A stretch of 64,000 nucleotides of DNA from Lamellibrachia luymesi (taxonomy: Eukaryota > Annelida > Polychaeta > Sabellida > Siboglinidae). Positions 1-12,600 of this stretch are shown piece after piece (the first letter of the stretch is position 1; the number at the start of each line of letters is the position of its first letter). The notes beneath the pieces were generated by a model. The model was not told where the DNA came from and did no database searches. It saw only the letters and a program-made list of their open reading frames with translations. Location of the stretch: assembly GCA_009193005.1 (NCBI GenBank), contig SDWI01000045.1, forward strand, positions 756,179-820,178, written 5' to 3'. The position numbers and the translations under genes are program-made.

Positions 1-719
1 GTCTGCGTTGTCACGTGATGACATTTCGTCGTATGTACTTTTCTGCGCGCAGTCGTTAAAATATATCTTTTCGTTAAGTAATACAGACATGTGTAATCAA
101 AAGTAGGTATAGTGAAAGTTTATTCATTTGGACATGTGTGTATGATCGTAGTAATCGGATTATGCATTGCAAAGCTCAGATACGGATGTTGAAAGGCGAG
201 TGGTGTCATTCCATGTTGCATACCCTTTAGTATATATTAGTTACAAAGGCCCAAGTTGATTCAGTTGCCCGTGGGTGCCATGGTCGGTAGGGCTTGGCGG
301 GTCGACCGTCCCATGGCCATGACAAGGGGGGATAGGGGAGGGTGTTACTGCAAGGGGTACTTTGAATTGAGCGGTTGCCATTGGTTGATTGATTTCTTTT
401 AATATAAAGTAGTTTGTGACTCTATCAGTTCATGCCTATCTCCGTCAGTTTTGCATGTATGGGGTTGAAATTTAGTAGGCGTGCCCCGGGACTAGGCACT
501 TCAAGAAAAAATTAGATATCATGATAGAACATTGGCAATTGGTTTAAATGAAAGGTGACATGTAAAGGAACCAAAACGTTTTATTTTATTAAGTTATCTT
601 TATAAGATCCAAAGATATTGCGAGTTTAATACGGTAAACATTTGAAAAATTTTTGTATCTCGTATACGGACAAAAGACTGATTGTTGTGTTTTCTTTCAA
701 TAAATGTATGATCAAAATG
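1..719. other. Upstream AT-rich DNA, no gene seen
   Basis: No coding or RNA signal that I can support. A short GC-richer start (1-60) contains a CACGTG E-box-like word and TGCGCGCA. A G-rich patch lies near 260-360. The rest is AT-rich and unremarkable. Confidence 0.5.
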
Positions 720-1930
720 GCATAACTTTTTTTAAGTGTACATATATTTAAATAATTTTTTCAGTAGTTGCAAGCACATTAAGTAGGGTCATAAATATAC
801 ATAGTCCAGTCATGTATCATTAATAGTAACTCAGTTAATGCAATTAATATGTAAATATTGGCTAAGTAGTGCGTGAAGGCAACTGACCGACACATTTTGA
901 TAAAAGGCCATAACTTCCATGATTATGTAGATATTTGCATAATTTGTTCAGGGTTTACAGACTCTTTAACCAGGGTCACAAATATACATCACACTCATTT
1001 CATAACTCAAATTATGCAGTTAATAAGTCAACATTGGCTAATCAATGCGTGAACTCAACAGGCAACACCTTTTGCTAAAAGGCCATAACTTTCATGATCA
1101 TGAAGATATTAATAAGTCAGTATTGGCTAATTAATGAGCAAACGCAACAGGTCAACACCTTTTTATAAAAAGGCCATAACTTCCATCATTATGAAGATAT
1201 TTGTATAATTTTAACACATTAAGTAGGGTCATAAATATACATTAGTTATTTATCATTAACCCATTAGGCCCCAGGATTTTATTAAAACATGCTCCCCTGT
1301 TCCCAGGATTTCTGGCAAATTTCAAGCGATTTTACTTGTGTTAAAAAATCTGTAAAAAACTATTCAATATTGACAATTACAAGTTGTGTTTATTTTGAAG
1401 AGTAGTAATTTCTCCACATGCGTGTATACATAGAAATAGGATATATTCATAAAATGTTGACATTTGATCACAATTTGCAAAGAAAAAATAGTACATTTGT
1501 TAAAACTTTGAAAGTTGCGACTCACATTTGACAATGATCCTATGCTATAACCCTATGCAACTCAGCAAAGAAAATGTAAATATTCAGGTTACACCATATT
1601 TTATCATGACAAATATAGAAATAAAAATTTTCGAGATAACATGAACAAAACCGATGAAAATCAAGATTTCCGACAGGGCAACACATGCACGTAACGAGCT
1701 GTTGTTGTTGCAAAATGTATCTGCTAGGGTGTGGGAAAATTTTGTTACGTTTAGTTCAGTAGTTATTCGCCAGGATTTTTTTTAGTACAGGGTCCTGTAT
1801 GCGGCCGTTCCAGGACTGCACAGAGCAGTCGGCCGTGGCCGTTGTGGGGTCTAATGGGTTAATAATAATTCAATTAATAAGTCAACAATGGCTGATTAGC
1901 ATGCTATCTCAACAGACCAAATATATCTTT
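719..1930 (+). repeat. Degenerate long tandem repeat (~175-187 bp unit), interrupted
   Basis: The phrase GGCCATAACTTCCATGA recurs at about 719 (degenerate), 906, 1081 and 1172, and is followed each time by related text (AAGTAGGGTCATAAATATAC, then AATAAGTCAACATTGGCTAA). Spacing is about 187, 175 and 91 bp, the last reflecting an internal deletion. The array resumes at 1863 after an inserted element at 1260-1858, so the insertion is younger than the array. Confidence 0.7.
1260..1858. mobile_element. piggyBac-like non-autonomous element with TTAA target duplication
   Basis: A 599-bp segment begins CCCATTAGGCCCC and ends GGGGTCTAATGGG, a near-perfect terminal inverted repeat with one mismatch. 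It is flanked on both sides by TTAA (1256-1259 and 1859-1862). TTAA duplication with CCC...GGG ends is the hallmark of the piggyBac superfamily. There is no transposase frame, so it is a MITE-like derivative. Removing the segment and one TTAA restores continuity of the surrounding tandem repeat, which independently supports insertion. A CCAGGATTTT motif occurs near both ends. Confidence 0.8.
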
Positions 1931-1952
1931 ATATATATATATATATATAAAG
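1926..1952. repeat. (AT)n microsatellite
   Basis: A simple TA run just after the long tandem repeat. A second one lies at about 4073-4095. Confidence 0.8.
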
Positions 1953-1959
1953 AGCACCA

Positions 1960-4900
1960 AAATAGTCTTGCATGGTGACTATGATGAAATAATTGTTAGA
2001 GAAATATATTCTAATTGGTATTCCATATAGAGTGCTAAAAAAAATGTTTGAAGAAAAACAATGCCATTGCATAAATATGCCACAGTTTATTATATATTCA
2101 GATATTTTGTAATTTCCTACATGAACAGTACACTGCAGGTTCAGTACAGCAATATTTATATTTTATTCACTGCTTCATAAAATAATGTCGACTTTACGTT
2201 GTGCAAATTAACATGATGTAATGTTAATTGTTTTACATTTTTAACAGTATTTCACTGTTGAATCCGACATTTCTCGTGTCGAATGGATGACTGCTGCAAG
2301 ATTCTACATTATTCCATCTGGGAGACAAGTGGATGACGATTGTTCGCAGTACATATATGCTGAGTGTAGCAATGTTCATTGTTTCATAAATCCATGCCGG
2401 TGAAGTGTGTCAATGTTCACAGTACACTGTATGCTGGATGTAGCAATATTCACAGTTAACTGTCTCGTATTTCCTGGAATAAAAATGAAACCTACATCTC
2501 AACCAATAAAGAATATATTTAAGAAATAATATGTTATGTTAATATAATATATAATGGGCTTTGTATACCATGTAAACCCCCTGCACAGGTGGCCATAGAC
2601 CAATATTTCACACCCTCTGACGTTGCTCACTGGCGAGGGCAACCATGAACAACACTCCCAACTGCCCTCCACAAAGATCTGCAGGAAGTCAGCAAGCATC
2701 CTCAAAACCTGCAAGATCTAGACTGGCTGAGATTGCATAACAGAAATCAATGGAAGAACTTAAGCCAGAACATCTTGAAAGTGGCACATGAAACTGTCTC
2801 CACAGTTGCACTATAATGAAAATTGTCTAAATGAATTTGACATTTCTTGTTTCACATAGACTTAGTCTAATTATCTTGATGCTATGTGCGAATCTTGTGA
2901 AATTATTGTTCAGTCTTCCTGTGAAAATCCACATGACTTTTATATAGATAATGTCACAAACTAACTTAGAACTGGTAGTTGTTGTTAAATAATAAAAAAA
3001 TAAAATTAAGTATTTTAATAAAAAACAACTTTTCTAAGAATATGATAGCACTCAATTGATGAAATACTTGTTAACTAGTGATTTAGAATATCTCTTGCGC
3101 AGTTTTTTTTTAGCATTGAAAATTACATAATTTCATTATTCTAGTAACTAGGTCTTAGACTTAGCACAGCCAGAAAATGTACATTTACTAATAATCATTA
3201 ATAATATTTGTTTTGGTTGTTGATTGTATTGGCTTTGTAATGAATTAAATTCATAGAAATGTAGGTACATAAGTCATGATTTTTATTAAATCGATCTCGC
3301 TGTCCAACTAAAAGATTCAAAATCGGATGAAATTTCACAAACTACAGAAGCTCAAACACGCCCCTGCGCATTTGCATAGCAGAAAAATATTTCGAACACA
3401 GACTGACTAAGACCTCTGGAAGAGGTGCTGAACATTTGGATGGCGTGTCGTGGATCTATTATCTGCTAAACTTAAATATAAATACACCCATGTTTTCTAA
3501 TCAATGTATTTCACCTTAATTTTGGTGCAAATTTTTAAATTTAAACAGACGAACATGAAAAGGTACTTACCGTTATCCAATCTGCCGCTGTAAGTCACGG
3601 AAAAGAATTTTTTATGAAGCGCCTACCGGGACCAATCTTCTTTATGTTAGGCATCCACCATCCATTAAGCAGAATCTGCTTGGAGATTTTGCTGCACTTT
3701 CGTGATGATGTATATATATTTGAAATTCCACGAGGTGGTAGGGTATTACGTCAAAGGGACAGGGTCTCGGATGTTTTGGTCCATGAGCCGAACCAACTGT
3801 TTTCATAACCGGTGAAGTGTTTTCGCTCGCATGGGCTGAATCAGCCGTGTATGCAAGCAGTACCAGTGCTGCGGGCTCTCCGAGTGGAAACAACTAACAT
3901 ATTCTAACTGGGGGTTACGTAGAATAACGTATCCTATTGGGATCTGTCAACCTTATTACATTCGTTATTTTCACTAATTAAATTGTTTTTATTGAGCATA
4001 ATATTTACAAATGAAGTTACAACCAAGTTTAAAACTTGACAGTAGGCTGGAAAGGATGTTATATGTATGATTTATATATATATATATATATATAATATAT
4101 GTATATAAACATATACTTGGGGCTCAGATTTCCATCTCAGATCAACCAAGCCATGTTGCACTCATATTTGTTAATAAAATTTTTTTTACTAATTAATCCA
4201 CAGGTCAATGTAACCAGGCACATCAAACCATAGGGCTGTAGCGTGAATAGTTTCTGAGTTATAACCATTTCAAATTTGGCGGATTCTGTCGTTGCCACTT
4301 CTCAGAAATCATGAAGATTTCTTGTTCTACTTAAAATACCAATAACTCAAAAAGTATTTGTGCTAAAACTCTGAGATTTGGCCTGCTTATTCTCCATTAT
4401 ATGTTGATAGCAACATACATACTATAGCTCCACATGTGTATATTAGTTCTCTCACAATCTGCCATTGAAGTTGTGTGTTTTATGTGCGAAATTGAGCAAA
4501 CAAGTGATTTTAAGCCCATATTTCAACAATAAAACATGTTAGAACACAAATTAATCTTATTTTGATTAATAGTATACCTACATGTGTAGGTATATGAGAA
4601 GTTTGAAGTTTCTATCTTGATTAGTTTACGAGATACTTCTCTCCAAAGTTGGTACATAGTGAAAAGTGGCTTATATTTAGCAGCCAAAATGTTATGTGGC
4701 CATGGAGCTAAAATTCCAATTTATTTTTGACATGAAAGGCAGGTACACTGCCTATGTAATGCACCATATTTGGATTCCCTATTCAAATGGCTTCATGTCG
4801 AAAAAATATATTTCAGATAGACGTTTTTTGTGTTTTATCTGATCAATAGATCACAAAACAATATCAAATCCTACAGCTGATTTTACTATCTATTTCATCT

Positions 4901-6453
4901 CTACTAAAAAAAATGATGTAAATATTGTCATCAAATGCAAAAAAAACTTCTGAATACATAGTTCTAGATTATATGTACCTGGGTCATTCCATGTGAAATC
5001 ATGCAAATTGACATGCAAATTGTCTCTGTAGTGCCCTTGTATAATATAAGCAAGGGGTAAGTGCCCAAAATCATACCCATTATTATTATTTTGTTCATGT
5101 GCCTCTAACATGACAAGTTTTCAAGCTATGTATCTGAAATTTGTTGAAGATTAGATATATTGGTACAGATTCTGAATGCAACATTCTAGAATGAGATGGG
5201 GAGGACCGTGGGCATACTGGGTGCACAAAAAACATTTAAGATACAGTCTTGCCTTTTCTCCCATGTAATGCTGGCCAACTGAGCTAGTATTCAATATTTG
5301 AGTTATGAAGGGTCGGCGTACAAGTGTTATTCCCTCGGTGGTGAATTGTCTTGCCTACCCAGGACTAGACCTAGTCTTAGGTTGAGACGGGTCAGTGGAG
5401 CAGCCATCGCAAGGGTTTGTTCACCTTGATCAGCATCTTGAATCTTCATCTTGAAATCAGTTTTCACTGTTAATATATCCAGTGTTTCCTTCAAACAAAG
5501 GAAGTCTGTGTCATGCAAAGGTGTTAATTTGAACATTGTCTGTGTGATTAGTCCAGAGTGTGTCTGTGATGGGGTAACAGACATGTCAGTGTGTCACAGC
5601 AGTACTGTGTATTAACTGGAGCTGTTTGTTGCTTTGGATGGCGTTTTTGTTAAAATCACCTTTTTCTCCCTTTTAAAGGGCTGGGCTCTTGCAAGCATAT
5701 TTAGCTCTGTGATGCATGCAACAGTGTAGCAGTCTGAAGCAATCTGTGTACAAACAGTTAGAAATATACACAAGGACGTGACCTTCAAGGGGCTGTAGGC
5801 ACTGGCTGTAGGTTGTGCCAGTCTTTCCAAGAACGATTTAAGTGAAGGCATTGAGGTGACGGGGACTGGAAGGAAGATGTGTGTCCTGTCTGTATAGTTA
5901 TGGAACATATATCAAGTAGCTTGATGCTGCACACACTCCAGTGTCTGAATGTCGTTTTAGTTTGTATTTGTGGGGATCCCAAACGGATGATGCATATTTC
6001 AGAATTAATGTTTGCTTTACTGCTGCTCATTTTTTTATGACAAGGTGACAGTTTCTTGCGGTTCACATATAATTACTTTATTCAAGACATTTGTGCTACA
6101 ACAAATTATTTATATACAGCTAACAGGATGAAACCTTGGCACAATGCCATTGGCACATTTGAAGCTACCGGTAGTCTGAACTGTCAGATTATATGTTTAT
6201 GTCAAAACTCAAATATTATCACATGTGACAGATATGACTATTACAAGATGACTTTAAATATTCACCTTTCCTTTCAGTAATGAAATAATCCTCACTGCTG
6301 ATGTTACTCTTGAGCTCTCAGTATTTATTAAGTAACGTACTAGGTAGGTGGAGTGCTGAACATTCAAGGTTTCTCTTATTTGTAATTCTTATTGTTGATA
6401 TAGTAGCCAATATGCCTCCACTGTAATTCACACGTTACCCCATCATCCCACAG
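1960..6453. other. Upstream intergenic DNA or unplaced first intron of DDX46
   Basis: I find no supported gene in this 4.5 kb. It probably contains the missing first exon and promoter of DDX46: the first visible DDX46 exon starts inside a codon and the family has only a short N-terminus before it. A GC-richer island lies at about 3540-3900 in AT-rich surroundings. Several short minus-strand open frames at 5.3-6.1 kb have no recognisable domains and look like chance. Confidence 0.4.
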
Positions 6454-6687
6454 ATCTTACAGGAAGCGATCTCGGTCCCGATCGAAGTCAAAATCTCGGA
6501 TAGAATCACGATCTCGTAGATCACGTAGCCGGGACCGTACAAGACGAAAGTCTCGAGACAGGAGCAGGGACCGTGACAGGCGGAGGTCACGGGAAAGGAG
6601 GTCAAGGTCACGGGACAGACGATCGAGGTCACGGGAACGTCGGAGAAGCAGAGACAGAGACAGGAGGCACAGTAAGGAGAGACAAAG
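6454..6687 (+). other. DDX46: DDX46 exon encoding the RS (Arg/Ser-Asp) domain
   Basis: Encodes about 77 residues dominated by RS, RD and RE dipeptides after a YRKRSRSRS start, matching the N-terminal spliceosome-localising region of PRP5 orthologues. The acceptor is CACAG at 6453 and the donor GTAATT at 6688. The intron phase (one base at the start, two at the end) predicts an upstream exon ending with two bases of a codon. Confidence 0.85.
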
Positions 6688-9600
6688 GTAATTTTAGTTT
6701 AATAGAATTCTGTAGAATAAAAAAGTTATATTAAATCCATGACTAAACAAGTTATTGAAAATACCACTTTATTCTAAGATTACTGCAGAATAACAAACTT
6801 TTGAATATGTGCTAATAATGTGTTATTTTATGAAAAATAAATTCCATGTGACTTTTAAAATCATTGCTTAATTAGGACAGAGACAATTATTTGTAGATAG
6901 GGTTGGCTGGTAAAAGCCACCCCGGCTTTTACTGGGAAAACCCGACCAGGTCAGTACTCCAAAAGTGGTCAATACCAGTCAATAAAATATTAACAAATTT
7001 CCAAGCCAAAAGTAACAATAGCATACTGTTTTAAGCAATGGCATATGCACTTTGCATTTTTTACTTTTATATATTTGCTTCGTACATACATTGTTATACA
7101 ATCAAATCCATTACATAGATGTTTAATCCAGTCCCAACCCACAAAAGGATTATTTAGGGTTGGTGGGGTGGTCACATGGGCGGTGACCGGTGGCGAATTG
7201 GCCCCACCTTTGTAGTTATTCCAGTTAGAGCTAGTGTATTTTTAAGCAGGTAGTTGTATTCATAGACTGCGTGATAGCATGTAGGGCATTATGCTATTTG
7301 GTTTAAGGGTGTTCCATAACAATAGTAATGCCATTGTTTCTTTTATTTGTTCTAGGAATACTGCTACTGCTTTGTGGTGAAATGTGGGCTCTATTGAACC
7401 CGACGTCCAGGAGGTTCGCATGGGGCGTAGTCAGCCTGGCGTTGGGTTGTGGAGCCCACATTTCTTTGTTTTACATTTCTTTGAAAGTGGGCTTACCCTT
7501 AATCCCCACAATAAACGTCATTCATTTGGCCTTTTCATATCTCTATATCTGTGTTGTGTTGTTGATTGCATAAAAGGATTTATGACTGAGTAACAAAAGG
7601 GCTGCATTTCTTTGTTTAGCATTTGAACTCTCTCAGCCAGCAGCCTAGCACTTGGCTGATCATTGCAATTACACTGTATCACCTGGTAACTGTGTGGTAT
7701 GTAGAGTCTGGCCTGAAGGACATTCGTCACTGTTACATATGGTAAACTGATTGATGTGCTCATTGCCTGTATTACATCATTAAGGTCGGACTGGTTGTTG
7801 TCTGTTTTGTAAACATCTTGTATTATTTCACTTGCTTCCAGTGCTTTCACATGAGTTTTTGAATTGACCGATATTGACCAGCAAAGGACGACTTTAACCG
7901 GTGTCGACCACTGGCCTGATCAGTAGTCATATTGACTGGCTTTTTGCCAACCCTGCTTGTTGATCTATTTTTTTTATATATTTTATTCTCGATATTAAGG
8001 TCACTCACAGTATTGGGCCAAAACTGACCTTAATAGCGAGGTGATCTTGGTACTGAATATGGACACTGAAGCATCATGGGAATAGAGAAAATTGCTACGC
8101 AGATGCATGCAGCATCCGCCGGCAGATGCCGCCGTGTTCTTCTGTAAAATCTACTCATCTGCTAAGAATTTGAGTTCAAAGTGTTACCTAAGATGACTGG
8201 TGGTCTTGCTTCTTTTATTGTTTATCAAAGTTTACTGGTTACTGTGTCAACATGCCAAGTGCATGGTTTCGTATTGCTATTGACATTGTTGGTGGCACCT
8301 TGGCTTTGATGGACGTGCGGACGGGCAGCCGGCCGGCCACAAAGCCGATCGTGGCTGCTTGGCTGTGACTGACAGTAACTGCTGGGGTAATCTGGGAGCA
8401 ATCTAATAGTTTTGCACCGGGTTACTGACCGTATTCCTGAATAGCGAGGTGACCGTATTAGCAGGATTAATGTCCTATACTTTACTATGGAAATCATTTG
8501 GGACTATCCCAGGGTGACCATGATTGCGAGGTGACCGTATCATTGAGGTGACCGTAAACCAAGGTTTGACTGTATATATATATTCTACTTGTGTAGGGAT
8601 GATGATGCCAAGTCATCAGGTCATGACAGGAACAAACCGAGTCATGTGAAACATGTGGAAGGGGCCATCATTGTGAAGGATGAACCTCTCGATAAGGTAC
8701 AATTTGAGGTCATTGTAGCAAATCTGTGAGAAGGACAGTGGAGGGGTTCAGATATTCCTCTGCTAATATTTTAATTGGTGATAAAGCAGTGAAAACAGTC
8801 ATCAAGTTGGAAATGATCCAATGAATAAAGTTTTATCAAACCACCACTGTTTATCTCACATCTACATTTCGACAACTATCAGTATGTATATACGTTGCAT
8901 ATATGTAATGTTGGAAATAAATGTATTATTATTATCATTACTTGTAATCATACTCATACATGTTAACAGTAATCGTAATCATAATTCATTACATCTGTGG
9001 TTTAATCACTCCATTTGTGCTGACTGCGTGTGTGGGTGGACAGAGTGCCAGCCATTGGCAGGGATTTGTGAGTGGTTATTGAGGGGCATGATGGATGTTG
9101 AGGTTAACTGGTGTATTTGTGTTTGGTGTACGTGAGCAGGAGGCGGAACAGAAGCGTCTTGAGTATGAGATGCAGAAGCGGCGGGAGCGGATTGAACAGT
9201 GGCGCACAGAGAGAAAGAAAACATTTGAGGCGACTCAGATTGTCATCACTCCGGCGTCAAAAAAGTGGAGTCTGGAGGATGATGATGATGAGGAGGAACC
9301 ATCAGCAGATGGCGCTAACAAAGATGCAAACGGCAAAGAGGACGATGTTGATACGTTGGATGCTTACATGCAGGTGTGTGTGTCCTCCAAGGCAGGACTT
9401 TTTTCACTTAAGAAGTTTAAAGTTTTGTTCCGAATAACACATTTAACATTTTTTTTATTCTATTACAGTACAATGAAAGACCCAACAACCATTTAGACTT
9501 AATGCTCAGCCCTCAACTCATTTAGGTTATCTAAAGTCCTGTTCGTTGATGTCTAAATATGTAATGTGTGAATAGTTTATTTGACATCTGCAGTCGATTT

Positions 9601-12600
9601 AATAAAAAGTGCATATTTTGATCAAATCATCCAAAGAATTGACTTTAGTCATTAGATCTGGTAAGGTTTAGAATAGTGAATATCCAAAATGGTAATTACT
9701 GTTGAGGTCAATGTCATGACTTCCATTTTCTCGATCATATGATGAAGTTACAAAATTTTACCAAAGATGAAATTCGTTTGTTTTCAGTGTTTCCATTATC
9801 ACTTAATGTTTGATCAAACATTGATGATTTTACAAAAACTACATACAAAAGTTTCACAAACGAGCTAGCATATTGCTGTGGATACAAAAGTAATGTTTGA
9901 TTTTTTACAAAACGAATTTGAAATGAGACTGACAAAACAATCAAATTGAGGAACCTTTAATATTTTTACTCTCAGTGAATGCACAGTGACATTCTGGTGA
10001 TATCACTGCTTCATACATATATGTTAATGGTTTTGGGGGTATTGCTACAAAATGTATGCAAAGCCACGACTAGTTAAATTATAATGGTGGGGCCATTGTC
10101 ATAGTTTAACATTTCTGGGCTTTTCTCTTTGAAAATATTGACAATTTCACTGATTAGAACCACTAATATACTGCCAGACATTCTGTCCAGCCACTCTGCA
10201 ACCAATGCAGGACATTTTGAATCTAGGCCAGACAATTCTTCATGTCCTGGTTGCTTTTAGCACTGCATGGACATACACGCATGATGGTGTCATTATTAAG
10301 AGTTAACTGTCTTCTGTGTCTTCTTGCAGGAGCTTCAGCATGCCAAAAATGGCAGCAAAGAAACCAAGCAAACAGTGGTAGGGAAATGTGTTTTATTTTG
10401 CTTTGTTTACATACCAGGAAGGGTTGCCATGTTTCCATATGCTGTGTGTAACTTCCTATTTCTATTATTCAATTATAAATCCATTTTCAGCAAATGTTTA
10501 TCTCAGTTAGGACAGCTTTGATAGTTTTCGTGATAAATGCATTAAACATTTTTTTCTTTCCAAAACCAGTGTTTCTCAGGAAAACCCCAAACCGCACACT
10601 TCTTACCAAACCATGTGATTATGATTATGCACTTAACTATCACCTTGCAATGCATATACTTTCCTGGTTTGAACAGTTTTGCTGGTTTCTGTCATGCAAT
10701 TCTGTGCAAAGTTCCCAATATATGTTCACTTATAAACTGTCATAATGATGCATTACAAAAAGAAATAATGATGAGGCTGATCAGCTAAAAAAGGCACTTC
10801 ATTGAAAGTGGCTGCAGATCATTATGTAGCCGGATGTCAGTCCACCAGATCATTATGTAGCCGGATGTCAGTCCACCACATCATGTAGCCGGGTGTCAAT
10901 CCACCGAAATTATTATTTGAGAAAAAAATGTACCAATTTGGCTTTGATTTGAAGTATCAAATGTCGCATATCTTGTGTGTCCCTGGTAGATTCCTGACAT
11001 AGAGGACAACAAGTCAAAGGTGACAATGATCACAGCTGTAGCAAAGAAGAAAGAAGATCCAAGTAAGACTAAGGGTGAACTGATGCTGTCAAACATGGAT
11101 GCCATGGAGGTATGTGTCTGTGTACACTTGCTGTTTCCATGGTAACATTATCATTATCTCAAGGACATTGGCCCCATCTTATTTTCTTTGCTTCAGGGTG
11201 ACTGCCAGTTTGCAGATGTGTCCCCAATATGTTTACTTTCTTGCTCAGTGTGTGTTGAATGTGTGTACCATATTTATTACAAGTGCTCCATCTAGACTGT
11301 TGAAATGTTTGTGAAACAACTAGTTCTACTGTAGAGATACTATGAATCAGCCTACAATGTTTTTCAGTCACAGTGCATACTCATCTGAAACTGAAATGAT
11401 ATTCTCAACACTAAGAGCCAAGTGAGAAGCAATAATTGGGCAGTGTAGGTTTGATGCAAGTCACGCAGCTAGTAGCAGTTAAGTTGGTTGTTCTGGATGT
11501 GTAGATGTTTGAATGCTTCTTGTTTGAAGTTGTTGATATTTGATACATTAGCAATGATTAATGGTAGTTTATTCCAGTAGCGTACCGTTTGTGGTAAAAA
11601 AGAGTACTTTTGCAGTGTTTGTTAAATGAGGCTCGTGGATATGCTAGATTGTGTAGATTTCTGGAGTGGCGCTTAACTGGGTGTAAGAACTTTTCTGCTG
11701 GAATGGCAGTCTGGCCATGGTGGATTCTGTGGAGCATAGAGAGTCTAGCCACCTTCCTCTTACTTTCTATCGATACTATACTATTTCTAAGTATCCCACT
11801 GGAGTGACTTCAGCACTGATGTTACACTGCTGGTTCGCTTGTAGTCTTTGCATACAAAGCAGGCTGAACTTCTCTGGACTCCCTAGACATGATCTTTAAG
11901 TTCCTGAAGGGGTCCCAGACTGTCAATGAGTATTCAAGGTGTGGGCGAACAAGGGTTTGGTGAGCTGTTGATTTCAGGTCTTGGGGACATGAATAAAGGT
12001 TATGTCTAATAAATCCCAGGACCCTATTTGCTTTGGCTGCAATAATGTTGACCTGTGTAGTGTTTTGATCTGACTGGAGTTGCTGGAAATCTGGGAGCCT
12101 CTGATTGGGGTGTACATGACACAATCATCAGCAACCAGTCTGAGTGTGGAGTTGATGTTGTTTGGTAAATCATTAATATACATAAGAAAAAGTAAAGGAC
12201 CGAGCACTGTTGCTTGGGGCACCCCTGACTTGATGTGGTCCACTTCTCTCCATCTACGACTACTCTTTGCTCCGTTTTAGTGAGGCCGTTTGAAATCCAA
12301 TTGAATGTGCTGCCATTGATACCATCATTTTTGATTTTATGAAGTAGTCGTCTGTGCGCTACCATATCGAAGGCCTTTGAGAAGTCCTAAATTACCATAT
12401 CTATCTGGGTTCTATTGTCAAGAGATTGTGCCAGGTCATGTATAGTCTGGATAAGTTGGGTCTCGCAGAAGTGATGTTTACAGAATCCGTGCTGAAAATC
12501 TATTAAGATTTTATAATGATCAAGATGTAGAATAATGTTGCGATATAGGATGTGCTCAAGCACCCTACAACATATGAAAGTAAGCGAGACAGGTCGGTAG

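Noticed and set aside
3555..3600. U1 snRNA gene (TACTTACC word)
   Set aside because: Only the 5' word resembles U1; the following stem-loop sequences and Sm site do not match.
5327..6066. Series of minus-strand frames of 85-98 residues
   Set aside because: No domains, no splice logic joining them, composition like non-coding DNA; left as unexplained.
7328..7573. Hydrophobic 81-residue frame resembling a membrane protein
   Set aside because: Lies inside the hAT-like element in an intron, overlaps other frames, and shows no domain or conservation that I recognise.
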